From positions 7,506,001-7,570,000 of the forward strand of contig NZ_CP152413.1 in the NCBI RefSeq assembly GCF_038967635.1: a DNA stretch of 64,000 nucleotides, read 5' to 3'. This document shows positions 27,124 to 35,189 of the stretch, in pieces; the first letter of the stretch is position 1, and each line of letters opens with the position of its first letter. The DNA comes from Bradyrhizobium sp. B124 (lineage in GTDB: Bacteria > Pseudomonadota > Alphaproteobacteria > Rhizobiales > Xanthobacteraceae). The notes beneath the pieces were generated by a model that worked only from the letters and a program-made list of their open reading frames with translations, searched no databases and had not been told where the DNA came from. The translations under genes and the position numbers were made by a program.

Positions 27124-27508
27124 TCATTCCCGTTGCCAACGCGTGAGCAGCTTGGGGTTTTCTTTGTAGAACCTGACGAGCTCGATCAGGTTTTCGATGC
27201 CAAAGTCGGTGAACGCCTCAACACCATCTTCGCCGACGCCATAGACCCAGATCCCAGATCAGGCCGTCCTCGATCTCCATTTCGATGGCAATGTCGCGCA
27301 GCCAGTCTTCGTCTTCACCGAGGTCCTTTGCGACCTGGGTGATGGCGGTGACGTGATGAACCTTGTTGACGTGCGTGGTCAATCGACAAACCCGACGATC
27401 GATTTGCTCGACCGCATCGCCAAAACGCGGGACGTTCGGTTGTCGGAATTCTTTGTTCGGCCTGCCCAACGTGCGAACGTTCAAGTCATGGTCAAGCTCA
27501 TCAAACAC
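27124..27508 (-). pseudogene. Small gene of unknown function broken by a 7-bp duplication
   Basis: The minus strand encodes MFDELDHDLNVRTLGRPNKE, VCRLTTHVNKVHHVTAITQV and AKDLGEDEDWLRDIAIEMEI, then GLIW. There ccagatc is doubled (plus strand 27247-27260). With one copy removed the frame continues VYGVGEDGVEAFTDFGIENL, IELVRFYKENPKLLTRWQRE and stops at TGA (27126-27124), giving a protein of about 125 residues. With both copies present the frame ends after 96 residues in an arginine-rich stub. Function unknown; the acidic helical composition and the coherent restored end support a once-real gene that was inactivated recently. Confidence 0.7.
27247..27260. repeat. 7-bp tandem duplication in the gene 27124-27508
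   Basis: ccagatc occurs twice in a row (27247-27253 and 27254-27260). The extra copy shifts the minus-strand frame. Confidence 0.9.
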
Positions 27509-27669
27509 TGAGCCGTTCCCACCAGACGGCTCGGCGGCGTTGGCCGATCAACCGTGGCCAAGGAATCGATGCATTCCGCCGGTCCACGGCGAACACGTTG
27601 ACCGCAAAGAGATCTTCGACCTCTACGCCGCGCCCCTTATCCCAAGAAGTCGGGGGATACTTGAAAAAG

Positions 27670-28220
27670 GCCTGTGAAACTTATCGGAAAGCTTCGCCGG
27701 CCTATCCCGGAAGAGCCCAGCCGCCTGGAACGTTACGATTACAAGTACGGTCGCAATGGCACTGTCAAATCTCCTTGTTCCCATCGACGTGCATCGCCCC
27801 TGGCGCAAGGTCAACCTCGGCGAATAGCAAGCCACGGAAGGCGACGACTGCGTCTACATCCATTACCCCGAGCCGAGATCATCCGCATCGTCAGGCCACC
27901 TTACCGAACAATTCCGCAGGCGACCTGTAACAGGCATTCCACCTGCCGAAGCTAGGCGGATCTTGCGACACCTCGAGTTTCCACTGCTCCGCCGAACACG
28001 AATGCTTGCTCAACATGGTCGAGAATCAGGTCGGCGTCCGGTGGGCCCGGTACCTGGATCTCAAGATGATATATCCCAAGCGAATGTGCCGCGAAATCAA
28101 CATCTGGCAACGATACCGAAATGCCGTCCGCGTCCGCATTAAATCGATGCCCACACTAGAAAAGCGCCCGCGCCAACATCGGCCGCGCCTGTCCCAAAAC
28201 TCCCAAAGAGTCATAGATCA
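27670..28220 (+). pseudogene. IS630-family transposase remnant
   Basis: Pieces in order but in changing frames: KLIGKLRRPIPEEPSRLERY, DYKYGRNGT, then DVHRPWRKVNLGE, EGDDCVYIHYP, EARRILRHLEF, LNMVENQVGV and later EINIWQRYRNA. These match the C-terminal half of IS630-type (DDE) transposases: the ARYDYEYRRNGT block, the AHRPWRKV block and the WLNMVE block with the last catalytic Glu. At least four frame changes make it dead. Ends of the element were not located. Confidence 0.7.
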
Positions 28221-28330
28221 TTGTGCTTTTGCTTTCTAATGCTGAGAGACGACGAAATCGGAGGGCGCCTCGTTCTAGTCGCCACGGCGTTGGGCCTAAA
28301 TGATGATAGCTCTTCGCGCAATCATGGCCT

Positions 28331-30649
28331 TTAATTGGGTTTCAGCAGCTCAATCGATAGGGCGTTCCAGTTAGGTGGTATCTGCCCAAGAATATTGCGA
28401 ACGAAGAAGTCCAGAAGCTTGAGCTCGCTATAATTGCCGGGCACTCCGTGATCTGCGCTGGGTACCACAAGCATGTCGAAGTATTTTCCTGCCTTGATGA
28501 GCCGATCAGCCATCTGGAAGGTAGAGGACGGATCGACATTACGGTCCATTTCGCCGACAATGAGCATCAACTTACCCTGTAGTCTGTGGGCGTTGTCGAT
28601 GGCGGAGGACAGCGAATACTCAATGCCAACCGGCCAACCCATCCACAGTTCATTCCACCATATCTTGTCCATCCGGTTGTCGTAACAGCCGCTGTTAGCC
28701 ACCGCCACCTTGTAAAAATCAGAATGGAAGAGCAGCGCGCTCACCGCGTTCTGCCCGCCGGCGGACCCACCAAAAATGCCGACGTTCGAGATGTCGTACC
28801 ACGAATACTTCGCGCTCGCCGCCTTATGCCATAGGATTCGATCGGGAAAGCCGGCGTCCTTTAAATTCTTCCAGGCAATGTCGTGGAACGCGCGCGAACG
28901 ATTGTTCGTACCCATTCCATCGATCTGAACGACGATAAACCCCATTTGGGTGAGCGGCTCAACCAAGGCCGAGAACGACTTGGGAACGAAAGAACCCGTT
29001 GGGCCGGCATAGATGTTTTCCACCACCGGGTATCTCTTGTTTCGATCGAAGTTGAGGGGCTTGTGAATGACCCCCCATATATCGGTCTCGCCGTCCCGGC
29101 CCTTGGCATGGAAGCTGAGGGGCGGCTGCCAGCCGGCGGCGATGAGTTCGGAGATATCGGCGCTCTCGACCTGCATCAGCTCGGCATTATCACTGGCGCG
29201 ATACAGCACCAAGCGCGGCGGGACATCGATGCGTGACCACAAGTCGACATAGTAGCGGCCGTTAGGTGAAAACTCAATGTGATGGTTGGCCGGTTCAGGA
29301 GTGAGCGCGGTCAGTCCGTTCCCATCGAAGTCGACACGGTAAGCATGGACAAAATAGGGATCCTCCCCTTTGTCCTTCCCGCTCGCACCAAACCAAATCT
29401 GGCGCTTGACCGGATCGACGTAGTAGACCGCGCGAACCACCCAATCTCCTCTAGTGATCTGGTTTTTGAGCTCGCCGGTTCGGCCATCGAAGAGGTACAG
29501 ATGCTCGTATCCATCGCGCTCGGACGCCCAGATGATCTCCTTTCCGTCCTCAACGTCGTAGCGGAAGATCTTTCCAGTATTCCGCTGGTCCATCACTAGA
29601 CGCTGGTAGTCGATGAAGGTAATGCTGCGCTCATCAATCAGAGAGCGCACCTTACCCGTATCAGCTTCCACCTCGAGAAGGCGATAGAGTTGGTGCCCGC
29701 GCTGATTATACTCGAAGGTGAACCCGCGACCGTCCTTCCACCACTCGATCGGCGAAAGGTCGTAGGGATTTGGAAAGGAAGCATTGTCGATCTCAATCTT
29801 GCGCTGCCTGATGATGTCAAACAGCACCGGCTGGAGCAGTGGCAAGACATCACCCGGCTTCTGATACGTCATCGTCGAATATCTAGGTTGAAGCTCGTCC
29901 GTCGGAGATGATTCGATGTAATGGATCTGACGTTTGTGGCCTGGACGGATGCGGTAAGCCGCGAGGTGACGCGAATCTGGAGACCATCTTAGCGTCGAGA
30001 AAGCATAGTAGTTGCCTTCAGATCCGTCCCAGGTCAAAGGGATGTCCTGCAAGCCGTCCTCGCTGCGCAGGAAGATATTGTATTTTGTAGTATAGGCCAA
30101 CCATTTGCCGTCAGGCGATATGCTTGTGTTCTCCGGATCGTTCTCCGCGGGTGGCGTGGGGTCATAGCCCATCTGTTGATAGACGTCCGGGTGCATGGCG
30201 TTGGCTGTGCAGCCATAGCTTACGAGGTCGCACCTCCACCGGGTATTGTCGATATTGAAGGTGATCATGCGAGCATCGTCGGCCAGCTCGAAACGGGCGA
30301 ACGGCAGATTGTCGGCCTTATAGTTCTTGAGGCTTGCCCTGGCCAGCGCCGCCGCGAGGCGGGTATGATCAAAAGCCGGCTGCTTTCCGCCCGTTGCAGC
30401 ATCGACCCGCATGAACTGGTGCTTGCCTTGAGTCGTCCGTCGGTAGACGAACGCTTCGCCCCCTGCGAGCCAGAACGGAACGTCGGGCATATTGACAGTG
30501 AGCTGGTTATATTGAGCGCCGATCGTGAGCGCTCGCTCGTAATCGGACGGCACCAGCAGCGGCTTTGCAATGTTGTCGGCCGGAGCCTGCGCGGCAGCCA
30601 ATCCCTGCTGACCCAGCAGCGCAAGCATGAAAGCGCCAAGCTTGTACAT
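28331..30649 (-). CDS. Secreted prolyl oligopeptidase-family peptidase (S9, dipeptidyl-peptidase IV-like)
   Basis: A 772-residue protein. The N-terminus is a signal peptide (KLGAFMLALLGQQGLAAAQA), so export to the periplasm is expected. Residues ~80-500 form the beta-propeller of DPP-IV-type peptidases (SPDGKWLAYTTKYNIFLRSE, LRWSPDSRHLAAYRI, ERDGYEHLYLFDG). The catalytic alpha/beta-hydrolase domain follows, with Ser629 in GGSAGG, Asp702 in GEMD and His734 in ADHG. Length fits the family. The S9B double-Glu motif that binds peptide N-termini was not clearly seen, so exact specificity is open. It stands alone on the minus strand between IS debris and an outer-membrane protein remnant. The ATG at 30649 has GGAC about 14 bases upstream, a weak site. 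Confidence 0.9.
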   Translation of the reverse strand: MYKLGAFMLALLGQQGLAAAQAPADNIAKPLLVPSDYERALTIGAQYNQLTVNMPDVPFWLAGGEAFVYRRTTQGKHQFMRVDAATGGKQPAFDHTRLAAALARASLKNYKADNLPFARFELADDARMITFNIDNTRWRCDLVSYGCTANAMHPDVYQQMGYDPTPPAENDPENTSISPDGKWLAYTTKYNIFLRSEDGLQDIPLTWDGSEGNYYAFSTLRWSPDSRHLAAYRIRPGHKRQIHYIESSPTDELQPRYSTMTYQKPGDVLPLLQPVLFDIIRQRKIEIDNASFPNPYDLSPIEWWKDGRGFTFEYNQRGHQLYRLLEVEADTGKVRSLIDERSITFIDYQRLVMDQRNTGKIFRYDVEDGKEIIWASERDGYEHLYLFDGRTGELKNQITRGDWVVRAVYYVDPVKRQIWFGASGKDKGEDPYFVHAYRVDFDGNGLTALTPEPANHHIEFSPNGRYYVDLWSRIDVPPRLVLYRASDNAELMQVESADISELIAAGWQPPLSFHAKGRDGETDIWGVIHKPLNFDRNKRYPVVENIYAGPTGSFVPKSFSALVEPLTQMGFIVVQIDGMGTNNRSRAFHDIAWKNLKDAGFPDRILWHKAASAKYSWYDISNVGIFGGSAGGQNAVSALLFHSDFYKVAVANSGCYDNRMDKIWWNELWMGWPVGIEYSLSSAIDNAHRLQGKLMLIVGEMDRNVDPSSTFQMADRLIKAGKYFDMLVVPSADHGVPGNYSELKLLDFFVRNILGQIPPNWNALSIELLKPN

Positions 30650-30771
30650 GATCGATCACTTGTCCTTGTTGTGTGGAGATAACGGAGGCTGGGGTTGACC
30701 TCACGAAATTGGCGCAGCTGCGTTCAGTGTCGCCTCCAAAGCCCAGCACTGGCCCTTGCGCACAAAGCGTC

Positions 30772-31110
30772 CTAAACGTTGCACGCAAGTCTTGCGCCAG
30801 AATCAGGCTCCGATCTCCCGGACATCTGAGTGGGCGACTGGGCGGCACGGTCTAAAGCTGTGATCACCGCTCTGGCTCCCGGCCAGGGATGCAGGGGTAT
30901 GAACGATGTCGCCATAGATAGATGGGCCGTAGGGGTCACTGAAGATGTCCGGCCATAGCCGCCACCGCCGTGCACGCCAATATAATTCCCGGTCCAGCTC
31001 CAGTGTCGGATGAAACCTTCACCACTGGATCGAGAATCCGCCGAATTAGCGCCACCGCAAACGGCAAGCGTAACTGCTGCCGCGCCCCGTATAAGAACTC
31101 CAGGTCGCAT
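30772..31110 (-). pseudogene. 5' fragment of an outer-membrane beta-barrel protein (Omp25/31-like)
   Basis: A good ribosome site (GAGGTG, 2 bases before ATG) starts a frame with a signal peptide (LIRGAAAVTLAVCGGANSAD) and then HWSWTGNYIGVHGGGGYGRT. That is the first strand pair of Omp25/Omp31-type proteins, which begin YNWTGFYIGxxxGxGxG. After about residue 60 the sequence loses all likeness and ends in random-looking residues, so the rest of the barrel (~200 residues) is missing. Identification of the family is fairly safe, gene activity unlikely. Confidence 0.6.
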
Positions 31111-31470
31111 ATCACCTCACGAACAACATATGTGCGCGCCATCCGCAACGACGCTCGATGTCTTAGCCTCGCTTCTACGCCCGTGGTGGTAAGCAGAATC
31201 CATGGCGGCGAAGCGATGCGCATTCCCGACGTTCCGATAGCTATGTCGCTTACGTGACAAGGCTAGCGATTATTGAGGCAAGCCGTATGTCTGACTTCGA
31301 ACACACCAGAACGTCCTGCCGTAGCGGCCGGTCAGCTTTGCGGGCTGCAGTGTCGGTCTTCGTCGGCCGATGATGCAATCAAGGGCCGAGGAAGAACGTG
31401 TGGGCGAAGCGACTAAGACGGGCACCCAACAATCGCCCTAGCTGACTTCAGCACGATACATGACCCGGAG
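31111..31470. other. No supported gene
   Basis: Nothing coding was recognised. The stretch lies between the Omp fragment and the first gene of the accessory block and may hold a left boundary, but no direct repeat or attachment site could be identified by eye. Confidence 0.4.
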
Positions 31471-31815
31471 GTGACCGCTGAGGACCGGCCCCTCACGCTG
31501 AGACAAGTGTGCGAGCTGATCTTTGCCAACGCGGTCTCGGTGGCAACGCTCAAAGCCGAGAACGTGAGAGGCAATCTCGACCTGTTCAAGGTCGGCAGGC
31601 AGTACTTCACAACGCCCCGAAACATTGCGGCGATGATGGAGAAGTGCCGCCTCCCGTCTAAAGCGGGGAGCCACGTCGACCCGAAAGACAGCCGGAGGGA
31701 CCGCGTTCCTGCACGCGGCACAGGTTGGCCTTCATCTGAAGCGTGCAGGGCGCAAACAGCGAACCGGCGGGACCTAAAAGGTCGAAGGCGTTCTCCTCCG
31801 ATACTTGCGCGGTAG
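31471..31815 (+). CDS. Possible small DNA-binding protein
   Basis: A 114-residue frame with GTG start. Residues 5-65 (RPLTLRQVCELIFANAVSVA, TLKAENVRGNLDLFKVGRQY, FTTPRNIAAMMEKCRLPSKA) have the layout of an excisionase-type winged helix: a helix-turn-helix, a basic wing and an Arg-x-Tyr-Phe-Thr strand. The remaining ~45 residues are Arg/Pro-rich. The frame is open upstream of the GTG as far as a TAA, and the ribosome site is poor, so the start is uncertain. It heads the accessory block and would fit a former mobile element, though no integrase is present. Confidence 0.5.
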   Translation: MTAEDRPLTLRQVCELIFANAVSVATLKAENVRGNLDLFKVGRQYFTTPRNIAAMMEKCRLPSKAGSHVDPKDSRRDRVPARGTGWPSSEACRAQTANRRDLKGRRRSPPILAR

Positions 31816-31869
31816 CGTTGAACTGTGATCTAATCGCAACCCAGCGATCTATGGGGGGACCGGTGGGCG

Positions 31870-32586
31870 ATGAAGGGGCGGCGCTGGAGTTTGGCGGCAG
31901 CTTTTGGGGTGTCTTTGCTGTTCACACCTGCAGCTCTTGCAGCCAAGGGGGATGCCAATCCAGTTGACCCAAGGCTTGCGTTCTTTCGCGAGTATATCCG
32001 TGAGATTACGGAGTTGCATCAACTGCGCGAACAGGCGGCAAAGGAGCTGGCAGAATCGGCGAGCGCCGATCAAAAGCTTGCAACGATGGTTCGTGTCGGT
32101 ACTCGATACAAATTTCAAACGTCTATCAACATGAGAATGATCCAAGGCATAGAGTTGGCCGCACCCTGCCAGTCCTTCGCCGATGGTCTTCGCGACGTGA
32201 ACCAACTTCGATGGTCAAAACATGCAGAGTTGGTCGACGCCGCCAAAGAGCTTCTGAGCGGATCGAAGCCCGGCGTGGATTACGGAACGATAACTGCTCG
32301 TGTGCCCGAGATCAGCGCAGAGCTAGAGCAGGTTGATCGGACGACCTTCACGATAGCCCCGGCGACCTTTCTTTGCCTGGTCGACCCGACGAAGGTCAAT
32401 GCTGAAGGAAAAGTAGATCGCCTCATCGTGGACCGGAGCGAACGCCGGTCACTCGTCAAACTCTTGAACGACTCGTTCGGGGCGTTGCTCAATGTAAACG
32501 ACGACGCTGACTCGTTCGTCTCTGCCGCCAAAGTCTTGAGGCATGGACTGGAAGGCCCACAGTGGAAGGCGAGCGATGATCGATAG
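31870..32586 (+). CDS. Exported protein of unknown function
   Basis: A 238-residue protein with a clear signal peptide (RWSLAAAFGVSLLFTPAALA, then AKGDAN). The mature part is mostly helical (FFREYIREITELHQLREQAA, KELAESASADQKLATM) and contains two cysteines (PCQSFAD, LCLVDP) that could pair in the periplasm. No family recognised. It begins a run of six genes with gaps of -4 to +30 bases, so it is probably the first gene of an operon. Composition and absence of frame damage contrast with the pseudogene-rich surroundings. Confidence 0.75.
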   Translation: MKGRRWSLAAAFGVSLLFTPAALAAKGDANPVDPRLAFFREYIREITELHQLREQAAKELAESASADQKLATMVRVGTRYKFQTSINMRMIQGIELAAPCQSFADGLRDVNQLRWSKHAELVDAAKELLSGSKPGVDYGTITARVPEISAELEQVDRTTFTIAPATFLCLVDPTKVNAEGKVDRLIVDRSERRSLVKLLNDSFGALLNVNDDADSFVSAAKVLRHGLEGPQWKASDDR

Positions 32587-32616
32587 GCGGAGCCGAAGAA
32601 AGCGGGGGCGTTTTAA

Positions 32617-32916
32617 GTGAAAGCAAACGTATTTTTTACTTTGTGCATTTTGATTGGCGGTATCGTTTGGTACGTATCGGATCACGGTAAGCCCTCGTTC
32701 AGCAAGGGTGATATCAGCTCAATACGAGAGGACATCCGCACTCAATTCGGCAAGCGAGACGGTGTCCGCGTTACAGATGTCAGCTTGGTGCAGGAAAGCG
32801 AGCGCAGGCTACAAGGCTTCGTGAAGCTTCAAATCGATCAAGTCGGAGAGGTAACAAAGGACTGCTCAGCCGCCATGTCGATGGAGGACGGGCGGACTAT
32901 TTGGGGCTGTCGCTAG
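32617..32916 (+). CDS. Small membrane-anchored protein, unknown
   Basis: A 99-residue protein, GTG start, 30 bases after the preceding gene. Residues 4-20 (NVFFTLCILIGGIVWYV) form one membrane segment or uncleaved signal. The rest is soluble (SFSKGDISSIREDIRTQFGK, LQGFVKLQIDQVGEVTKDCS) with two cysteines near the end, reminiscent of small periplasmic DUF4333-like folds, but no family is claimed. Second gene of the operon. Confidence 0.65.
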   Translation: MKANVFFTLCILIGGIVWYVSDHGKPSFSKGDISSIREDIRTQFGKRDGVRVTDVSLVQESERRLQGFVKLQIDQVGEVTKDCSAAMSMEDGRTIWGCR

Positions 32917-32926
32917 GCAAGTCGTT

Positions 32927-33409
32927 ATGGCTCATCTTAGATACCTAGTAAGCCTTGCATGTATACTTCTGAGCGCGCGGGCGTCGGCGCAGTCGGCTTT
33001 TGATGCTGCGGAGCAGCGCTTGGCGGATTGCGCATCTCACGCTGATCTGCATCCGCCCTATTCTGACAAGAACGACATAATGGCGGCTTGTCGCAAGGAA
33101 GCCGACGCCTACGTCAGTGCCTGCGCTGAGCGGCGTGACAAGCTAGAGTGTGGTTTCGCGGCGTATACCTTAGCGCAGTCGTCGTGGAGGCGAGATCCAA
33201 TAGACGTGGAGTTCGTTAATTGCCTAAAGCAAAGAGGGCCGGCTGAAGCGTTCCCGATGGAATTGCTAACGTTGTGCCGCTCGGAACGATACGCTTTCGA
33301 GGCAAACTGCCGGAAGCGCAAAGCGACTGAGGAATGTCAGAGGGATTCGGCGGACCTGGCCAGCAGTGTGTGCAAGCTTCGCGGCTCCACGCTCTGCGGT
33401 GGGCGTTGA
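32927..33409 (+). CDS. Exported cysteine-rich protein, unknown
   Basis: A 160-residue protein with a signal peptide (YLVSLACILLSARASAQS). The mature chain has ten cysteines spaced through it (ADCASH, AACRKE, SACAER, LECGFA, VNCLKQ, TLCRSE, ANCRKR, EECQRD, SVCKLR, TLCGG). That fits a disulphide-rich periplasmic or secreted protein of helical repeats. No family recognised. It starts 10 bases after the previous gene. Confidence 0.7.
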   Translation: MAHLRYLVSLACILLSARASAQSAFDAAEQRLADCASHADLHPPYSDKNDIMAACRKEADAYVSACAERRDKLECGFAAYTLAQSSWRRDPIDVEFVNCLKQRGPAEAFPMELLTLCRSERYAFEANCRKRKATEECQRDSADLASSVCKLRGSTLCGGR

Positions 33410-33428
33410 CGGGTCAGGTCGGCCCGCA

Positions 33429-33752
33429 ATGGAAACAGAACTACGAGCGTGGCTCATTGATACGCTCGATTTTATGATAGAGCAGCTCAATCAAGCCAAA
33501 CAGCCGAGTGAGCAAGCGATTGCTGTCGACGCGGTCCAAGGGCTCTTGCCTTACCTTCGGGCGAGGCTGAAGGAAGACGCTGTCATGGCTACGCATTTTG
33601 CGCTAGCGCTCGGCGATTGGGTTGAGCCCGGTCATTCCAAGCGAGTTTGGCGGGAGCTGGCCAATAAGCCAGCAGATATTTTTGTCGGAGAGGTCGACGA
33701 CATCATTGAACAGCTAACCGCCTTACGGGATGTCGTTCGAGCTGTTCGATGA
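33429..33752 (+). CDS. Small cytoplasmic protein, unknown
   Basis: A 107-residue acidic, helical protein (METELRAWLIDTLDFMIEQL, AIAVDAVQGLLPYLRARLKE, WRELANKPADIFVGEVDDII). It has no signal or membrane segment. The start at 33429 follows the previous stop by 19 bases; a longer frame from 33366 would overlap that gene. Its stop overlaps the next start (ATGA). The layout, a short acidic protein coupled to an exported nuclease-like gene, would fit an accessory or immunity role, but that is only a guess. Confidence 0.6.
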   Translation: METELRAWLIDTLDFMIEQLNQAKQPSEQAIAVDAVQGLLPYLRARLKEDAVMATHFALALGDWVEPGHSKRVWRELANKPADIFVGEVDDIIEQLTALRDVVRAVR

Positions 33753-34156
33753 TTTACCTCACCCCCCTCCTCGCTCTCTTGCTGATCGCGCCCAGCGGTC
33801 CCGCGTTCTCTGCCGACCTGATCGGGCAGGCCAGCATCATCGACGGCGACACGCTTGAGATACACGGCACCCGTATTCGGTTGTGGGGCATCGATGCACC
33901 TGAAAGCGCGCAGCTCTGCCGTGGTGATGACAGCTTGCCTTATCGGTGCGTAGCGAAGGCAGCGAACGACCTTGACGCCTTCATAGCGCGGCGGCCGGTT
34001 AGTTGCGAACCGGTCGACCGTGATGTCTATGGGCGTACAGTCACTCACAACGGATCAAGTCAGACAGTTGAGAGAAGCGGAAGAGAATATGATGGACTGA
34101 GGGGCGACGGAGCAAGGTTAGGTGCGCGATGCAAGCGAGTAATTGCTTTGAGTTAG
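33749..34156 (+). CDS. Exported staphylococcal-nuclease-like protein, C-terminally shortened
   Basis: A 135-residue protein with a signal peptide (LTPLLALLLIAPSGPAFSAD). An SNase fold begins at once: QASIIDGDTLEIHGTRIRLW, GIDAPES, then RDVYGRTV, which provide the metal Asp, the two catalytic Arg and the Glu of the family. After YGRTV the expected strand and helix (usually ATCSxxGxDLxxWLV and on) are replaced by unrelated THNGSSQTVERSGREYDGLR, suggesting a frameshift or deletion. Activity is doubtful. The start overlaps the preceding stop. Confidence 0.75.
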   Translation: MIYLTPLLALLLIAPSGPAFSADLIGQASIIDGDTLEIHGTRIRLWGIDAPESAQLCRGDDSLPYRCVAKAANDLDAFIARRPVSCEPVDRDVYGRTVTHNGSSQTVERSGREYDGLRGDGARLGARCKRVIALS

Positions 34157-34184
34157 TATTTTGCGGCTCATGGGAGCGCAACGA

Positions 34185-34865
34185 ATGGTAAGCTGGCAAG
34201 CGTTTTGGTCCGGGCTTCTGGGAACGACTATTCCGGGGTTGATCGTCACGCTACTCGTCATGCGCATCACTAGCGGCTTCAATCGGTCGTTGGAGCGCTT
34301 CAAGGTTGAGCTTCAGCGCGACTCAGTCCGTTTCTCCAAATGGCATGAAAAGCGCGTGGAAGCGTGTGTGGCCGTATATGTGGCGTTTTCGGACTTTCTC
34401 GATTTTCTCCGTGCAGAGCTGTACATAGACGGTCGACCTCCGATGAGCCTCGATCCACTGCACAATTTCAGCCGTGAGCTGCAGAAGCAGATGATTTTTC
34501 TCGAAGATGGGCTCGCAGAAAAGGTTTTGCAGTACCAGGGTGAGCTACTTGCGTTCCGCAACGATGTCGTCTCACGTCGACAGGCAGGCACGGATTTCAC
34601 TCAGACAAAGCTGGACCATGAGATTCCAGCCTACCTGCCACGTTTGCGCAGAGATATCAATCTAACCCTCGACCCGACCTATGATCCGAATGGGAGCGAG
34701 GCGAAAACCCTCCTTCGCTTCTTAGAAAGCGGCCAAAGACCGTTCGGGGTGAATGCCCGTGGTGTGAGAACCGACATGTCTGAAACGGCCAAGACGAATG
34801 CGATCCATCAGAAAGGTTTCGTGAGTTGGCTCGTGCGTGGACTTGCTAAGAAGGCAAGAACGTAA
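34185..34865 (+). CDS. Membrane-anchored protein, unknown
   Basis: A 226-residue protein. One N-terminal membrane segment (FWSGLLGTTIPGLIVTLLVM) is followed by a long helical, charged cytoplasmic part (SLERFKVELQRDSVRFSKWH, EKRVEACVAVYVAFSDFLDF, LQKQMIFLEDGLAEKVLQYQ). I chose the ATG at 34185 because GGGAG lies 8 bases upstream; two earlier in-frame starts add 3-8 residues. The pattern (membrane helix, then a coiled helical region beginning SRFKHDLEL-like) is common in accessory regions; no function known. Last gene of the plus-strand run. Confidence 0.7.
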   Translation: MVSWQAFWSGLLGTTIPGLIVTLLVMRITSGFNRSLERFKVELQRDSVRFSKWHEKRVEACVAVYVAFSDFLDFLRAELYIDGRPPMSLDPLHNFSRELQKQMIFLEDGLAEKVLQYQGELLAFRNDVVSRRQAGTDFTQTKLDHEIPAYLPRLRRDINLTLDPTYDPNGSEAKTLLRFLESGQRPFGVNARGVRTDMSETAKTNAIHQKGFVSWLVRGLAKKART

Positions 34866-35189
34866 GCATTCTTCAATGCAAAAAGACAGCCCTCCGCTAG
34901 ACAGCGGAGATCAATTCTCATGTGGGAGATTCGCGATGGCTCGACGGAGCATGACTTCGATGCACCGAGCGCAGATCAGCTCGTGCCGGCCGGTTCCGCT
35001 AATATTTGGACGTGCAAAGGGAGTTGTTACCGCGTTGTCACCGCAACGATGACGCGATACAACATGCAAGCCAGCCGGCCTTGTCTCCTCACGGCCTGTT
35101 GGTTCGGTGATGGCGTGGCAGTGTTGCTACTCGCGCCTTCTTCGCTCCGGCTCCGAAAGATCGGCCCGCGCCATATTCCCGACGGCGTT
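34866..35189. other. No supported gene between convergent units
   Basis: The plus-strand operon and the minus-strand HEPN gene converge here. No credible frame and no strong hairpin were seen. Confidence 0.5.
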
